Shown in pieces: positions 46,299 to 54,468 of a stretch of 64,000 nucleotides of DNA. The translations under genes were made by a program, and so were the position numbers. This DNA comes from Bacteroidota bacterium (GTDB taxonomy: Bacteria > Bacteroidota > Bacteroidia > AKYH767-A > OLB10): assembly GCA_016717725.1 (NCBI GenBank), contig JADKFA010000046.1:186001-250000 (forward strand). Direction: 5' to 3'. Under the pieces are notes generated by a model. It saw only the letters and a list, made by a program, of their open reading frames with translations, did no database searches and had not been told where the DNA came from. Numbering within the stretch: position 1 is the stretch's first letter; every line of letters begins with the position of its first letter.

Positions 46299-48134
46299 CT
46301 ACTCCACCGTTACACTCTTCGCCAAATTTCGAGGCTGATCTACATTACATCCGCGTAATACCGCAATATGGTAAGCTAACAGTTGCAATGGAACAACGCT
46401 CACCAAGGGAACGAGAATTTCATCCGTCTCTGGAATTTCAATTACATAATCTGCAAGTTCTTTTACTTGCGTATCCCCTTCGGTAACGATGGCGATAATT
46501 TTTCCTTTACGTGCTCTCACTTCCTGAATATTGCTTACCACCTTCTCATAAGATCCATGCTTGGTTGCAATGACTACAACTGGCATTTCTGCATCAATTA
46601 AAGCGATGGGACCATGCTTCATCTCTGCTGCGGGATATCCTTCTGCATGGATGTATGAAATTTCTTTCAACTTCAAAGCGCCTTCTAACGCAACTGGAAA
46701 ACCATATCCTCTACCTAAGTACAAAAAGTTTCTAGCGTTTTTATACTCCTGCGCGATGGCTAAAATTTTATCATTCGACTGCAAAGCTTTTTCTACTTTT
46801 TGCGGAATCGATTCGAGCTCATTTAAAATTTGACGGAAACGGGATTCAGAAATGGATCCTCTTTTATGTGCAATTTGCAAGGCCAACAAAGTAAGTACGG
46901 TTACTTGCGCCGTAAACGCTTTCGTTGAAGCGACACCAATTTCAGGTCCTGCGTGTGTATAAGTTCCTGCATGTGTTGCTCGTGGAATACTTGATCCCAC
47001 TACATTACAAACTCCAAAAATGGTAGCGCCCTTCGACTTCGCCATTTCGATTGCTGCCAACGTATCGGCCGTTTCTCCACTTTGTGAAATCGCGATGACC
47101 ACATCATCTTCGTAAATAACGGGGTTGCGGTAACGAAATTCGGAAGCATATTCTACCTCCACGGGGATACGTGCTAAATCTTCAATCAAATATTCGGCAA
47201 CCATCCCTGCATGCCATGATGTACCACAAGCCGCAATGATGATTCGTTTCGCATTTACAATTTTCGTCTCAAACTCACGTAAACCGCCTAACTTCAACGT
47301 GCCATTGCGACTATCAAAACGACCACGCATACTATCGGCGATAGAGCGAGGTTGCTCATAAATTTCTTTCAGCATGAAATGTTCGTAGCCACCTTTTTCC
47401 AATGCCTCGAGTTTCATTTCTAATTCCTGAACAAAAGGAATTTTTATTTCATTACCGATCGTTTTCACAGTGAGTTTTCCATCGGAGATAACCGCTACTT
47501 CACCGTCATTTAAATATGCAACGTTCTTCGTGTACTCTACGATGGGTGTTGCATCGGAAGCAACAAAAAATTCATCCTTACCAATTCCAACAACAATAGG
47601 AGAGCCCTTACGAGCAGCAATTAATTTATTGGGATCATTCTTAGATAAAATAACAATAGCATAAGCCCCTACCACTTCACCTAATGCTAAACGCACGGCT
47701 TCTTCGAGTGGAACATTCACCTTGGTATAAATTTCTTCAATCAAATGCACCAACACTTCCGTGTCGGTATCGCTTTCAAATGTATGACCTTGTTTCATTA
47801 ACTCTGCTTTGATAGAAGCATAGTTCTCAATAATTCCGTTGTGGATGATTGCAAAATCTTTTGACTGCGAAAAATGAGGATGTGCATTTCTATCGTTTGG
47901 CTCACCATGGGTAGCCCAACGGGTATGTCCCATGCCTACTACACCTGATAAATTTTTATCTTTTACGAAAGCCGCAAGATCACTTACCTTACCTGCTTTC
48001 TTGTATACATTTAAACTTCCATTTAACAAAGCGACACCGGCACTATCATATCCTCTGTACTCGAGGCGCTGAAGTCCTTTAATGATGATGGGATAAGCAT
48101 CTTGCTTACCAATATAGGCAACAATTCCACACAT
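46299..48134 (-). CDS. glmS: Glutamine-fructose-6-phosphate aminotransferase
   Basis: 611 residues, normal length. N-terminal nucleophile Cys2 (MCGIVAYIGK) and glutaminase motifs (GHTRWATHGEPND, HNGIIENY), then two SIS isomerase domains (CGTSWHAG, SQSGETADTLAA, STKAFTAQV) and the C-terminal EGYPAAEMKHGPIALID with the end DQPRNLAKSVTVE. Makes glucosamine-6-phosphate for cell wall and polysaccharide precursors. It follows the DUF4270 gene by three bases and forms an operon with it and the glycogen-synthase-like gene. Confidence 0.98.
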   Translation of the reverse strand: MCGIVAYIGKQDAYPIIIKGLQRLEYRGYDSAGVALLNGSLNVYKKAGKVSDLAAFVKDKNLSGVVGMGHTRWATHGEPNDRNAHPHFSQSKDFAIIHNGIIENYASIKAELMKQGHTFESDTDTEVLVHLIEEIYTKVNVPLEEAVRLALGEVVGAYAIVILSKNDPNKLIAARKGSPIVVGIGKDEFFVASDATPIVEYTKNVAYLNDGEVAVISDGKLTVKTIGNEIKIPFVQELEMKLEALEKGGYEHFMLKEIYEQPRSIADSMRGRFDSRNGTLKLGGLREFETKIVNAKRIIIAACGTSWHAGMVAEYLIEDLARIPVEVEYASEFRYRNPVIYEDDVVIAISQSGETADTLAAIEMAKSKGATIFGVCNVVGSSIPRATHAGTYTHAGPEIGVASTKAFTAQVTVLTLLALQIAHKRGSISESRFRQILNELESIPQKVEKALQSNDKILAIAQEYKNARNFLYLGRGYGFPVALEGALKLKEISYIHAEGYPAAEMKHGPIALIDAEMPVVVIATKHGSYEKVVSNIQEVRARKGKIIAIVTEGDTQVKELADYVIEIPETDEILVPLVSVVPLQLLAYHIAVLRGCNVDQPRNLAKSVTVE

Positions 48135-48137
48135 GGT

Positions 48138-49436
48138 TTAAGGGTTGAATTTTGTTTTAGTAACGATTAGTTTAATAGCATGTCTGCCTTTCACAACACT
48201 TCGGCGCGCATTGCTAGTACTTCCTCCAGCAACAAGGAAAAGACCGTAATCTGTCCCTCCGTTTTGTACGACTTTCTTCAATGTTTGTTGCACGTAACGC
48301 GCAACATTAAAGGTATACTTATTCTGGGTTTCATCATACAATCCACCAAAATAACTTGACGTTTCATTGGCATCTGCAGTAGTGATATTATTTCCCAGTG
48401 AATCACTTCCAAATACCAACAAGTTAGTATGCGCTTTAAATTTATTAGGGGCAGAGCCATCTTTCAGTTCAAAAATTAATCGAGCTGAACTTATGGATAC
48501 CGGACCATCATCATAGAGCGAAGTCATATCTTTTATAACCAAACTATCTTTTAATCCAGCCATCGAAGAAACCACCAAATCATCATCCGGAAAAGAATCT
48601 GAATTTACTGAAAGATACTGATGACTGAAGAAACTGGTGCGAAAGGCACCTGCATCAATCAGAAATTGATAACTCTTGTTACCTGAGAAATAAATGGTAA
48701 GCAGATGAATACTTGAAGTAGATGTAAGTGTGACAATACTTCCTACACCATCGGCACTATCCACCATGACGATCCCTTTAAAATAATCGGTGAATGCTGT
48801 ATTACTCGCGAAGGTTGATGGGTTACTAATATATTCTCTCATCAATCTTCCACCAAAGGCAGTATCCATTGGAATACGCAACTGCGGCACTACGGTATCA
48901 TTGTTAATTACCAAACTATCGAATATAGAAGGAATTAAATCGGCGTGACCAATGGTAGTAGCAGAATGGGCATAAGTTCGTGACGAATAATAGGTGCTGT
49001 CGACGTACACCTTTTCATTCAACTCATAAACGCTAATATAATGCATAGAAGTTGAGTCTCCATTTAGATCCTTGTACAAAAAACTTAGCACTACTGAATC
49101 GGGAGTGGTGGCTCCAGCGAAGGTGGAGGATGTAATTGTGTTTCCTAAACGAATTTGAGCCACTGTTCCTGCTTGTGTTTTCCCTAAATAAGGATCGTCG
49201 TAACTACCGATAAACAGCGTTGGTGACTCAATCAGGTTTTTTAGTGGACTCCACATAATGAGTGAATCCTCCATCACCACAAAACTTTCTACTTCCAGTG
49301 TATCAATACTCACCCCTGGAGTTTCCGAAACTGGCTGTAAATCAAGACCAATCAAATCGGGTTCATTACAAGATGGGAGCAGAAATAATAGGGCTACACT
49401 TGCAATTTGCAAGGAACGGCGAACATTCTTCAACAT
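48138..49436 (-). CDS. DUF4270 lipoprotein
   Basis: 432 residues from the ATG at 49436; an earlier frame start would place an unlikely leader before the lipoprotein signal (LLFLLPSC). The sequence NEPDLIGLDLQPVSETPGVSIDT right after the lipobox Cys, and repeated beta stretches (LRIPMDTAFGGRLM), match DUF4270, a Bacteroidota family of unknown function that is often next to glmS and a glycogen-synthase-like gene, as here. Confidence 0.85.
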   Translation of the reverse strand: MLKNVRRSLQIASVALLFLLPSCNEPDLIGLDLQPVSETPGVSIDTLEVESFVVMEDSLIMWSPLKNLIESPTLFIGSYDDPYLGKTQAGTVAQIRLGNTITSSTFAGATTPDSVVLSFLYKDLNGDSTSMHYISVYELNEKVYVDSTYYSSRTYAHSATTIGHADLIPSIFDSLVINNDTVVPQLRIPMDTAFGGRLMREYISNPSTFASNTAFTDYFKGIVMVDSADGVGSIVTLTSTSSIHLLTIYFSGNKSYQFLIDAGAFRTSFFSHQYLSVNSDSFPDDDLVVSSMAGLKDSLVIKDMTSLYDDGPVSISSARLIFELKDGSAPNKFKAHTNLLVFGSDSLGNNITTADANETSSYFGGLYDETQNKYTFNVARYVQQTLKKVVQNGGTDYGLFLVAGGSTSNARRSVVKGRHAIKLIVTKTKFNP

Positions 49437-49500
49437 GGGAGCGAAGGTAAAGGAATTTATAAAAGATACAGGTACTATACGAAAAGAATAAAAATGCTGA

Positions 49501-50328
49501 TTACTCTGCAAGAACAGAATCTTCAAGCATGGCCTCATCATAGAAATTATCGTAGGCTTCAATGTATTCTTCAGGTGATTTATAGTCTAAGGTTGGCTTA
49601 CTCAAGCTCTTAAATGTAGTTTCAATCTCATCATGCAACGTGGTTGAACTTTTCATCACCGCATCTGAATAATGCATTGCCAATTTGGTAAGGTTCACAT
49701 AATTAGGATCTTCCAACCCCTTTACATCCTCCGAACTCAAGCCATCCATTAAGATTTTCTTGCCAAAGTCCTTGTTAAACGACTCTGTGAACGAATCATT
49801 GTACAATGAATAAACTACTTTGCTATTACGAAACATCGGATCTTCCTTGTAGCTGGTTTTAATCAACAACGGAATTAGAGCAGTCATCCAACCGTGGCAA
49901 TGAATAATATCGGGCGACCAACCTAATTTCTTCACGGTTTCCAATACGCCACGCCCGAAGAAAATGGTACGATCGTCGTTATCGGCGAAGAAAGTTTCGT
50001 CGGTATCGCGGATGGTACATTTGCGTTGAAAATATTCTTCATTATCAATAAAATATACTTGCATACGAGCAGCTTGAATAGAAGCTACCTTAATAATCAA
50101 TGGATGATCGGTATCATCAATGATCAAATTCATTCCTGAAAGACGAATTACTTCATGTAATTGATTGCGGCGCTCGTTAATATTTCCAAATCGAGGCATA
50201 AAAGTTCGTATTTCTTTACCACGTTCCTGAATACCCTGTGGGAGGTTTCGAGCGATTTCACTTTGCTCTGATAAATCAAGGTAAGGATGAATCTCAGAAG
50301 AGATAAATAGAACACGTGCTTTTCTCAT
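49501..50328 (-). CDS. Glycogen/starch-synthase-like protein, N-terminal domain only
   Basis: 275 residues from the ATG at 50328. The GT5 N-terminal Rossmann domain is visible (MRKARVLFISSEIHPYLD, MPRFGNINERRN, WSPDIIHCHGWMTALIP), but the C-terminal donor-binding domain of a real glycogen synthase (about 475 residues) is absent, and the KxGGL loop is replaced by LDLSEQSEIAR. This short form recurs in Bacteroidota beside DUF4270 and glmS, so it is a family trait and probably not a fresh truncation. Catalysis is doubtful. A perfect -7 box (TATCTTTG, 50359-50366) supports the start. Confidence 0.78.
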   Translation of the reverse strand: MRKARVLFISSEIHPYLDLSEQSEIARNLPQGIQERGKEIRTFMPRFGNINERRNQLHEVIRLSGMNLIIDDTDHPLIIKVASIQAARMQVYFIDNEEYFQRKCTIRDTDETFFADNDDRTIFFGRGVLETVKKLGWSPDIIHCHGWMTALIPLLIKTSYKEDPMFRNSKVVYSLYNDSFTESFNKDFGKKILMDGLSSEDVKGLEDPNYVNLTKLAMHYSDAVMKSSTTLHDEIETTFKSLSKPTLDYKSPEEYIEAYDNFYDEAMLEDSVLAE

Positions 50329-50358
50329 AGCTTTCTTCACGATATAGATAATTTTATG

Positions 50359-50366
50359 CAAAGATA
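50359..50366 (-). promoter_or_regulatory. -7 box of the glgA-like/DUF4270/glmS operon
   Basis: Minus-strand TATCTTTG, a full TAnnTTTG match, 31 bases before the ATG at 50328. It rules out the longer start upstream, which would begin inside the box. Confidence 0.65.
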
Positions 50367-50444
50367 CGGAATATAGAGGGAATTTTCACAAAAACAATAA
50401 GGCACAGGCTATTGGTTATTAAAAAAGATTTTCGTATAGGATAG

Positions 50445-50635
50445 AGTCGGAGATGGGAGAGTCGGAGAATCGGAGATGGGAGAGTCGGAGAGTCGTAGAT
50501 GGGAGAGTCGGAGATGGGAGAGTCGGAGAGTCGGAGATGGGAGAGTCGGAGATGGGAGAGTCGGAGATGGGAGAGTCGGAGATGGGAGAGTCGGAGAAGG
50601 GAGAGTCGGAGAAGGGAGAGTCGGAGTCCCGATAG
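50445..50635. repeat. 15-bp minisatellite, about 12 units
   Basis: Imperfect tandem copies of GAGTCGGAGATGGGA with small variants (AGTCGTAGATGGGA, GAGTCGGAGAAGGGA and shortened AGTCGGAG units). The unit is a multiple of three, so all frames stay open on the plus strand and give meaningless repeats. It sits in the 884-bp gap (50362-51245) between the glycogen-synthase-like and CPBP genes, which holds only repeats, hairpins and a poly-G tract. Confidence 0.93.
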
Positions 50636-50662
50636 CTATTGGGAGGAGATGGGAGATCGGAG

Positions 50663-50985
50663 TCCCGATAGCTATCGCATAGGCGTCAGGCTAAGAAGTA
50701 ATTTTTAGGGAAAATTAACAGTCGTTTCACTCTTAAAAAGCATAGTTTTTCTTTTAAAAATATTTACCTTGTCATGCATCTAAAATAATTTATTGATTAG
50801 CTGATGGCGCCTTCCATAAAATTGGATGAAATCCAATTTTATGGAAGGCGGGCTCTATTAAGGGGGGTGAATTCCTGTAGAGACGCCATTAATGGCGTCT
50901 CTACATATTGGGTTTAGCGATTGCTATTTACAAATTGTTGCTAAACCTTTAAATTAGCCTGACGCCTATGCGATAGCTATCGGGA
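50663..50985. mobile_element. MITE-like element with 32-bp perfect inverted ends and internal palindromes
   Basis: 50663-50694 (starting TCCCGATAGCTATCGCATAG) is the exact reverse complement of 50954-50985. Within: a hairpin with a 20-bp perfect stem (CGCCTTCCATAAAATTGGAT, GAA loop) around 50811-50853, a perfect palindrome of about 28 bp (GTAGAGACGCCATTAATGG and on, around 50877-50904), and an inverted pair GGTTTAGC/GCTAAACC. No reading frame inside looks real. The ends carry the GATAGCTATC palindrome found elsewhere in the window. A non-autonomous element is the simplest reading; target duplications were not established. Confidence 0.7.
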
Positions 50986-51020
50986 GGCAAATTGGTGTCC
51001 CGATAGCTATCGGGATGGCA
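50955..51020. repeat. GATAGCTATC palindromes
   Basis: Two further copies: GCGATAGCTATCGGGA (inside the element end) and TCCCGATAGCTATCGGGA at about 50998-51015, with the tails AGGCAAATTGG and TGGCAAATTG. The tails match those in the 26580-26700 cluster, so the repeat unit is larger than the palindrome. Confidence 0.8.
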
Positions 51021-51109
51021 AATTGCTACTCAAAGAAGTCGCTAGCTGCCATCGACAAGCTCAGGCAGCAAGGTTGGCTGAGGCACTCGAGGCCAACCAG
51101 AAGCTAATC

Positions 51110-51129
51110 GGGGGGGGGGGGGGGGGGGG
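51110..51129. repeat. 20-base G homopolymer
   Basis: Twenty G in a row, preceded by an 80-base stretch of unusually high GC (51030-51109, with two short inverted pairs GCTGCC/GGCAGC and GGTTGGC/GCCAACC) in an otherwise AT-rich gap. Such a run is a classic slippage site but also a known sequencing/assembly artefact. The frame reading poly-Gly through it is not a credible gene. Confidence 0.85.
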
Positions 51130-51245
51130 AGGTCAGATCAGCATCATCTCATTTGGCTATAATCAAATATCTCCCACAATCAAGTTTCCTACTAAACACA
51201 TTTTCATCGCGAAGCTTTGCGATTTCAAACTGAAAAATTTTCAAA

Positions 51246-52166
51246 TTATTTCGTGTCCCATTGTTTTTTCAACCACCACAAGATTGCCCAGGTTAAGAAG
51301 ACGGAAGCGGCTAAAATTCCTTCTTGGCCCGGTTGGATGCCGATGGTATCGGGATTAAAATTTATTATTCCTCTTTCCATATACCAAGTGAGAATAACGG
51401 CCATGGCGTTGTTGATGAAATGCGCTGTGATGGATACCCACAACGATCCACTCCAAATATATAAAAATCCGAGCATGACACCCAGAGCAAATCTTGGAAA
51501 GAATCCAAAGAATTGCATGTGTAAGGCGGAAAATAAAATGGCGGTGAATATTACAGCAAACCCCTTGCTGTTGGCGAGTTCGGTAAATAGCTTTTGGATG
51601 ACTCCTCTAAAAAGTAATTCTTCCCCAATGGCTGGAATAATGGCAATCACAATCAAATTTATTAGCAAATCACTCACTCCTGTATTTCCTAAAAGTAGTT
51701 TGGTGATTTTTGACGCTTGCGCCTCTGTCGTTTCTATCCAATCTTGCAATCCTTTGAGGCCAGCCGGCAGATGCATTCCTCCGTTAATTTGCATCATCCA
51801 ATTTATAAAGGGGATGGCAACAATCAATAAAATAAAGACAGCAAAGAGGTGAATTCCCTTTGATTTTTTTTCTAGTCCTAGGAATTCGGATGATTGGTTT
51901 GAAAAAAGATACGCAGCTCCTAAAGCAGGCAAAATGAAGGTGCCAATGGCAGCAAGCCCTTGAAATAAACGGAAGGCGTTTACTAAGTTGGGATTTCCAG
52001 TTTGGTCTAAGATGGAAGCATCGCCCGTTAAATTTATTCCGAATATTAATTGGCTGAGTAGCGTGCCTATGGCCGTGAATAGCACAGCACCTATCAAGGT
52101 TAAGCCAACAACAATCAAGAATTTACGGTAAGGGGTTCGGTCGGAAAGACTAGCGCGGAGTTGCAT
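51246..52166 (-). CDS. CPBP-family intramembrane glutamic endopeptidase
   Basis: 306 residues from the ATG at 52166; a TTG upstream overlaps the promoter box (TATCTTTG, 52188-52195) and is rejected. About eight hydrophobic segments. Catalytic motifs of the ABI/CPBP (Rce1-like) family are complete: GEELLFRGVIQ (Glu-Glu-xxx-Arg), SALHMQFFGFFPRFALG and TAHFINNAMAV. These proteases act inside the membrane; the substrate here is unknown. Confidence 0.9.
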   Translation of the reverse strand: MQLRASLSDRTPYRKFLIVVGLTLIGAVLFTAIGTLLSQLIFGINLTGDASILDQTGNPNLVNAFRLFQGLAAIGTFILPALGAAYLFSNQSSEFLGLEKKSKGIHLFAVFILLIVAIPFINWMMQINGGMHLPAGLKGLQDWIETTEAQASKITKLLLGNTGVSDLLINLIVIAIIPAIGEELLFRGVIQKLFTELANSKGFAVIFTAILFSALHMQFFGFFPRFALGVMLGFLYIWSGSLWVSITAHFINNAMAVILTWYMERGIINFNPDTIGIQPGQEGILAASVFLTWAILWWLKKQWDTK

Positions 52167-52187
52167 TGTTTCGTATTTTTGCGGGCT

Positions 52188-52195
52188 CAAAGATA
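52188..52195 (-). promoter_or_regulatory. -7 box of the CPBP protease gene
   Basis: Minus-strand TATCTTTG, a full TAnnTTTG match 21 bases before the ATG at 52166; identical to the box of the glmS operon (50359-50366). Confidence 0.6.
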
Positions 52196-52343
52196 GTTTT
52201 CTTCCTCTGGCTTCTGTTCATTGGGTTTGGGGAAGATGGTTTTACAATAAACTAGTACAACCATCTAAAGAAGAAAAAGAGGTGCACAAATGAACGCATA
52301 TCACTAATCAACAAGCAATTACTTTAAATCAACTAATTCCATC

Positions 52344-53333
52344 TTGGTAAAAATTGGCAATATAGAATTAGGCGATTTTCCGCTTTTACTCGCTCCCATG
52401 GAGGATGTGAGTGATCCGCCGTTCCGTTATGTGTGCAAGGAGAATGGTGCCGATTTGATGTATACTGAGTTTATTTCGAGTGAAGGACTCATCCGTGCCG
52501 CCCGAAAAAGTACCATGAAGTTGGATATTTTTGAGTACGAGCGACCCATCGGCATTCAACTTTTTGGCTCCGACATCGACTCCATGCGCGAAGCTGGACG
52601 TATTGCCGATGAAGCAAAGCCCGAACTTATTGATATCAATTATGGTTGTCCGGTGAAAGCTGTTGCGTGTAAAGGTGCTGGGGCTGCGCTCTTACAAGAT
52701 ATTCCCAAGATGGTGCAAATGACGAGCGAAATCGTGAAGATTGCCACCCGACCTGTGACCGTTAAAACGCGTTTAGGATGGGACGATAGCACAAAAAATA
52801 TTATTGAAGTAGCAGAGCGTTTGCAAGATATTGGTATCGCCGCTTTGACCGTTCATGGTCGAACGAGAGCACAACTTTATAAAGGTCCGGCCGACTGGAC
52901 ACTCATTGGCAAACTTAAAGAAAATCCGCGCATTACCATACCAATTTTCGGTAACGGCGACATCGATTCACCCGAGAAAGCCATTGCTATGAAGGAGCGT
53001 TATGGTGTGGATGGGGTGATGATTGGAAGGGCGAGTATTGGATACCCCTGGATTTTTAATGAGATAAAACACTTCATGAAAACGGGGATGCACTTGGCTC
53101 CTCCTACTATTTCACAGCGAGTAGCAACCTGCAAAATGCACCTCGATTTTTCGATAAAATGGAAAGGTGATTATGTGGGCATTGTGGAGATGCGCAGACA
53201 TTATACCAACTATTTCAAGGGCCTAGATCATTTCAAAGAGCATCGTATGAAGCTGGTTACCAGTAATAATTATGATGAGATTGTGGATACTTTGAATTTT
53301 ATTGAGACAAGGTATAAAGAAGTTTTAGCTTAG
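52344..53333 (+). CDS. dusB: tRNA-dihydrouridine synthase
   Basis: 329 residues from a TTG start (first residues MVKIGNIELGDFPLLLAPMEDVSDPPFR). FMN-dependent TIM barrel with the Dus signature LAPMEDVSDPPFR, catalytic Cys in INYGCPVKAV, KTRLGWD and the phosphate loop GNGDIDS ... GVMIGRASIGYPW. Reduces uridine in the D-loop of tRNAs. DusB assignment is the usual one for this length and pattern. Followed by a 450-bp repeat-bearing gap. Confidence 0.9.
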   Translation: MVKIGNIELGDFPLLLAPMEDVSDPPFRYVCKENGADLMYTEFISSEGLIRAARKSTMKLDIFEYERPIGIQLFGSDIDSMREAGRIADEAKPELIDINYGCPVKAVACKGAGAALLQDIPKMVQMTSEIVKIATRPVTVKTRLGWDDSTKNIIEVAERLQDIGIAALTVHGRTRAQLYKGPADWTLIGKLKENPRITIPIFGNGDIDSPEKAIAMKERYGVDGVMIGRASIGYPWIFNEIKHFMKTGMHLAPPTISQRVATCKMHLDFSIKWKGDYVGIVEMRRHYTNYFKGLDHFKEHRMKLVTSNNYDEIVDTLNFIETRYKEVLA

Positions 53334-53407
53334 ATTAGCTCAAATTTGATTTCGATAAGAGAGTTTTTCGTTCTGAATAATTATTCAGTTTTAACACTAG
53401 AGAAAAA

Positions 53408-53495
53408 AAGAACACTAGAGATCACTAGAGAAATTTTAGTTTACTAAAGCCCCTCGCCTCTGGAGAGGGTCGCGAAGCCTCGCGAGGGGAGAGGC
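53408..53495. repeat. ACACTAGAG repeat, copy 1
   Basis: AACACTAGAGATCACTAGAG-AAATTTTAGTTTACTAAAGCCCC, then a GC-rich hairpin block (CCCCTCGC ... GCGAGGGG) and AGAGGCT. Shared with 53567-53678, but the hairpin block differs. Located in the gap 53334-53783 between dusB and the bactofilin gene; no gene was found in that gap. Confidence 0.85.
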
Positions 53496-53566
53496 TTGAA
53501 CTTTAATGTGGTAGACTTCTGTTTTAATTCGTGCATTTAGTTATTAAAGATTGAATGACATCTAAA

Positions 53567-53678
53567 AAAAGAGCACTAGAGAACACTAGAGAAATTTTAG
53601 TTTACTAAAGCCCCTTGCCTGCCTGCCGGCAGGCAGGTCATTGGAGAAGTCCCGATATCAATCGGCATGGAAGAGGCT
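53567..53678. repeat. ACACTAGAG repeat, copy 2 with a different hairpin insert
   Basis: Same opening (GCACTAGAGAACACTAGAG, AAATTTTAGTTTACTAAAGCCCC) and same AGAGGCT close as copy 1, but the middle is replaced by a perfect 20-bp palindrome (CCTGCCTGCCGGCAGGCAGG) and an imperfect CCCGATATCAATCGGC. It is 159 bases downstream of copy 1. Confidence 0.85.
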
Positions 53679-53744
53679 AGAAGCACTAATTTTGAAAGAT
53701 TTAGGTAATTCACAATCCACTGTTCATAATTTTTATTTATTTCC

Positions 53745-53752
53745 TATATTTG
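53745..53752 (+). promoter_or_regulatory. -7 box of the bactofilin/atpZ pair
   Basis: TATATTTG, a full TAnnTTTG match, 31 bases before the bactofilin ATG at 53784. Confidence 0.6.
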
Positions 53753-53783
53753 CGCAACACAATTCAAAACCACAAAACTCCCT

Positions 53784-54218
53784 ATGTCTATGTTCCAGCA
53801 ATTAAAAAACAAAGGTGTAATTACACGTCCGGCCGATACAAACGGAGCCATCAACATTATTGGTGCGGGCACCGTGATTGAAGGTGAAATTAAATCGAAT
53901 GGTGATGTTAGGATAGATGGAACTATTCGCGGATCGGTAACCTCCAAGGCGAAAGTGGTGGTAGGATCAACGGGTGTGGTGGAAGGAGATGTGTTTTGCC
54001 AGAGTGCTGATATTTCAGGTGCTATTAAGGGGAAAACAACAGTTTCCGAAATGTTATTTTTAAAATCGAATGCACGCATCAACGGCGATATACACACTGG
54101 AAAATTAGTGGTGGAAGTAGGTGCCAGCTTTACAGGAAATTGTAGCATGGGTTCAGTAATTAAAGACATGAAACATGGCGACCGATCCAACGAAAAACTC
54201 GCCGAAAAAACAGCTTAA
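53784..54218 (+). CDS. Bactofilin (polymer-forming cytoskeletal protein)
   Basis: 144 residues. The central DUF583 beta-helix is clear from its short repeating units: GAGTVIEGEIKSNGDVRIDGTIRGSV, KVVVGSTGVVEGDVFCQSADISGAIKG and SNARINGDIHTGKLVVEVGASFTG. Flexible ends flank it. Bactofilins polymerise without nucleotide and organise envelope proteins. The last 44 bases overlap atpZ, a pair often found together in Bacteroidota. Confidence 0.93.
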   Translation: MSMFQQLKNKGVITRPADTNGAINIIGAGTVIEGEIKSNGDVRIDGTIRGSVTSKAKVVVGSTGVVEGDVFCQSADISGAIKGKTTVSEMLFLKSNARINGDIHTGKLVVEVGASFTGNCSMGSVIKDMKHGDRSNEKLAEKTA

Positions 54219-54402
54219 CAACTATCTGCGATATTCGTCGATGGGCTTGCAAATGGGCATGACCATTTTTTTCATGGCTTGGGCGGGCGTAAAATTAGAC
54301 GAATATTTAAAACTTACTTTTCCAATCTTCACCCTCGTGCTCACATTAGCATCGGTAGCAGGCGTGATGTATTATTTTATTAAACAAGTTTCGAAGAAAT
54401 AA
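54175..54402 (+). CDS. atpZ: AtpZ/AtpI-type F0F1 ATP synthase assembly protein
   Basis: 75 residues with two membrane helices (about 24-41 and 49-69) and a conserved turn between them (GVKLDEY). This matches the short AtpZ proteins usually placed just before the ATP synthase genes in Bacteroidota. Here the reading frame overlaps the bactofilin gene by 44 bases, and the next genes are not atpB. A Mg2+/assembly role is known for relatives. The symbol is assigned by likeness to the family. Confidence 0.78.
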   Translation: MATDPTKNSPKKQLNNYLRYSSMGLQMGMTIFFMAWAGVKLDEYLKLTFPIFTLVLTLASVAGVMYYFIKQVSKK

Positions 54403-54454
54403 ACCCCTTTCGTAAGTGCAACATTAACCTGAATTTTTCAAAATACTTATTACC

Positions 54455-54462
54455 TAACTTTG
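54455..54462 (+). promoter_or_regulatory. -7 box very close to the next start codon
   Basis: TAACTTTG, a full TAnnTTTG match, whose last base is seven bases before the ATG at 54469. A start of transcription about seven bases after the box would give a leaderless or nearly leaderless message. Confidence 0.6.
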
Positions 54463-54468
54463 CGCATC

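Noticed and set aside
48138..49562. Longer start for the DUF4270 gene
   Set aside because: It would put 42 residues before the lipoprotein signal, so the ATG at 49436 is the real start.
50453..50708. Three overlapping open frames of 60-69 residues on the plus strand
   Set aside because: They only read the 15-bp minisatellite in three frames; the protein is a short repeat with no start context or family.
51023..51358. A 111-residue frame with a run of Gly
   Set aside because: It reads through the 20-base G tract and then antisense into the CPBP gene; the translated sequence has no coherent fold.
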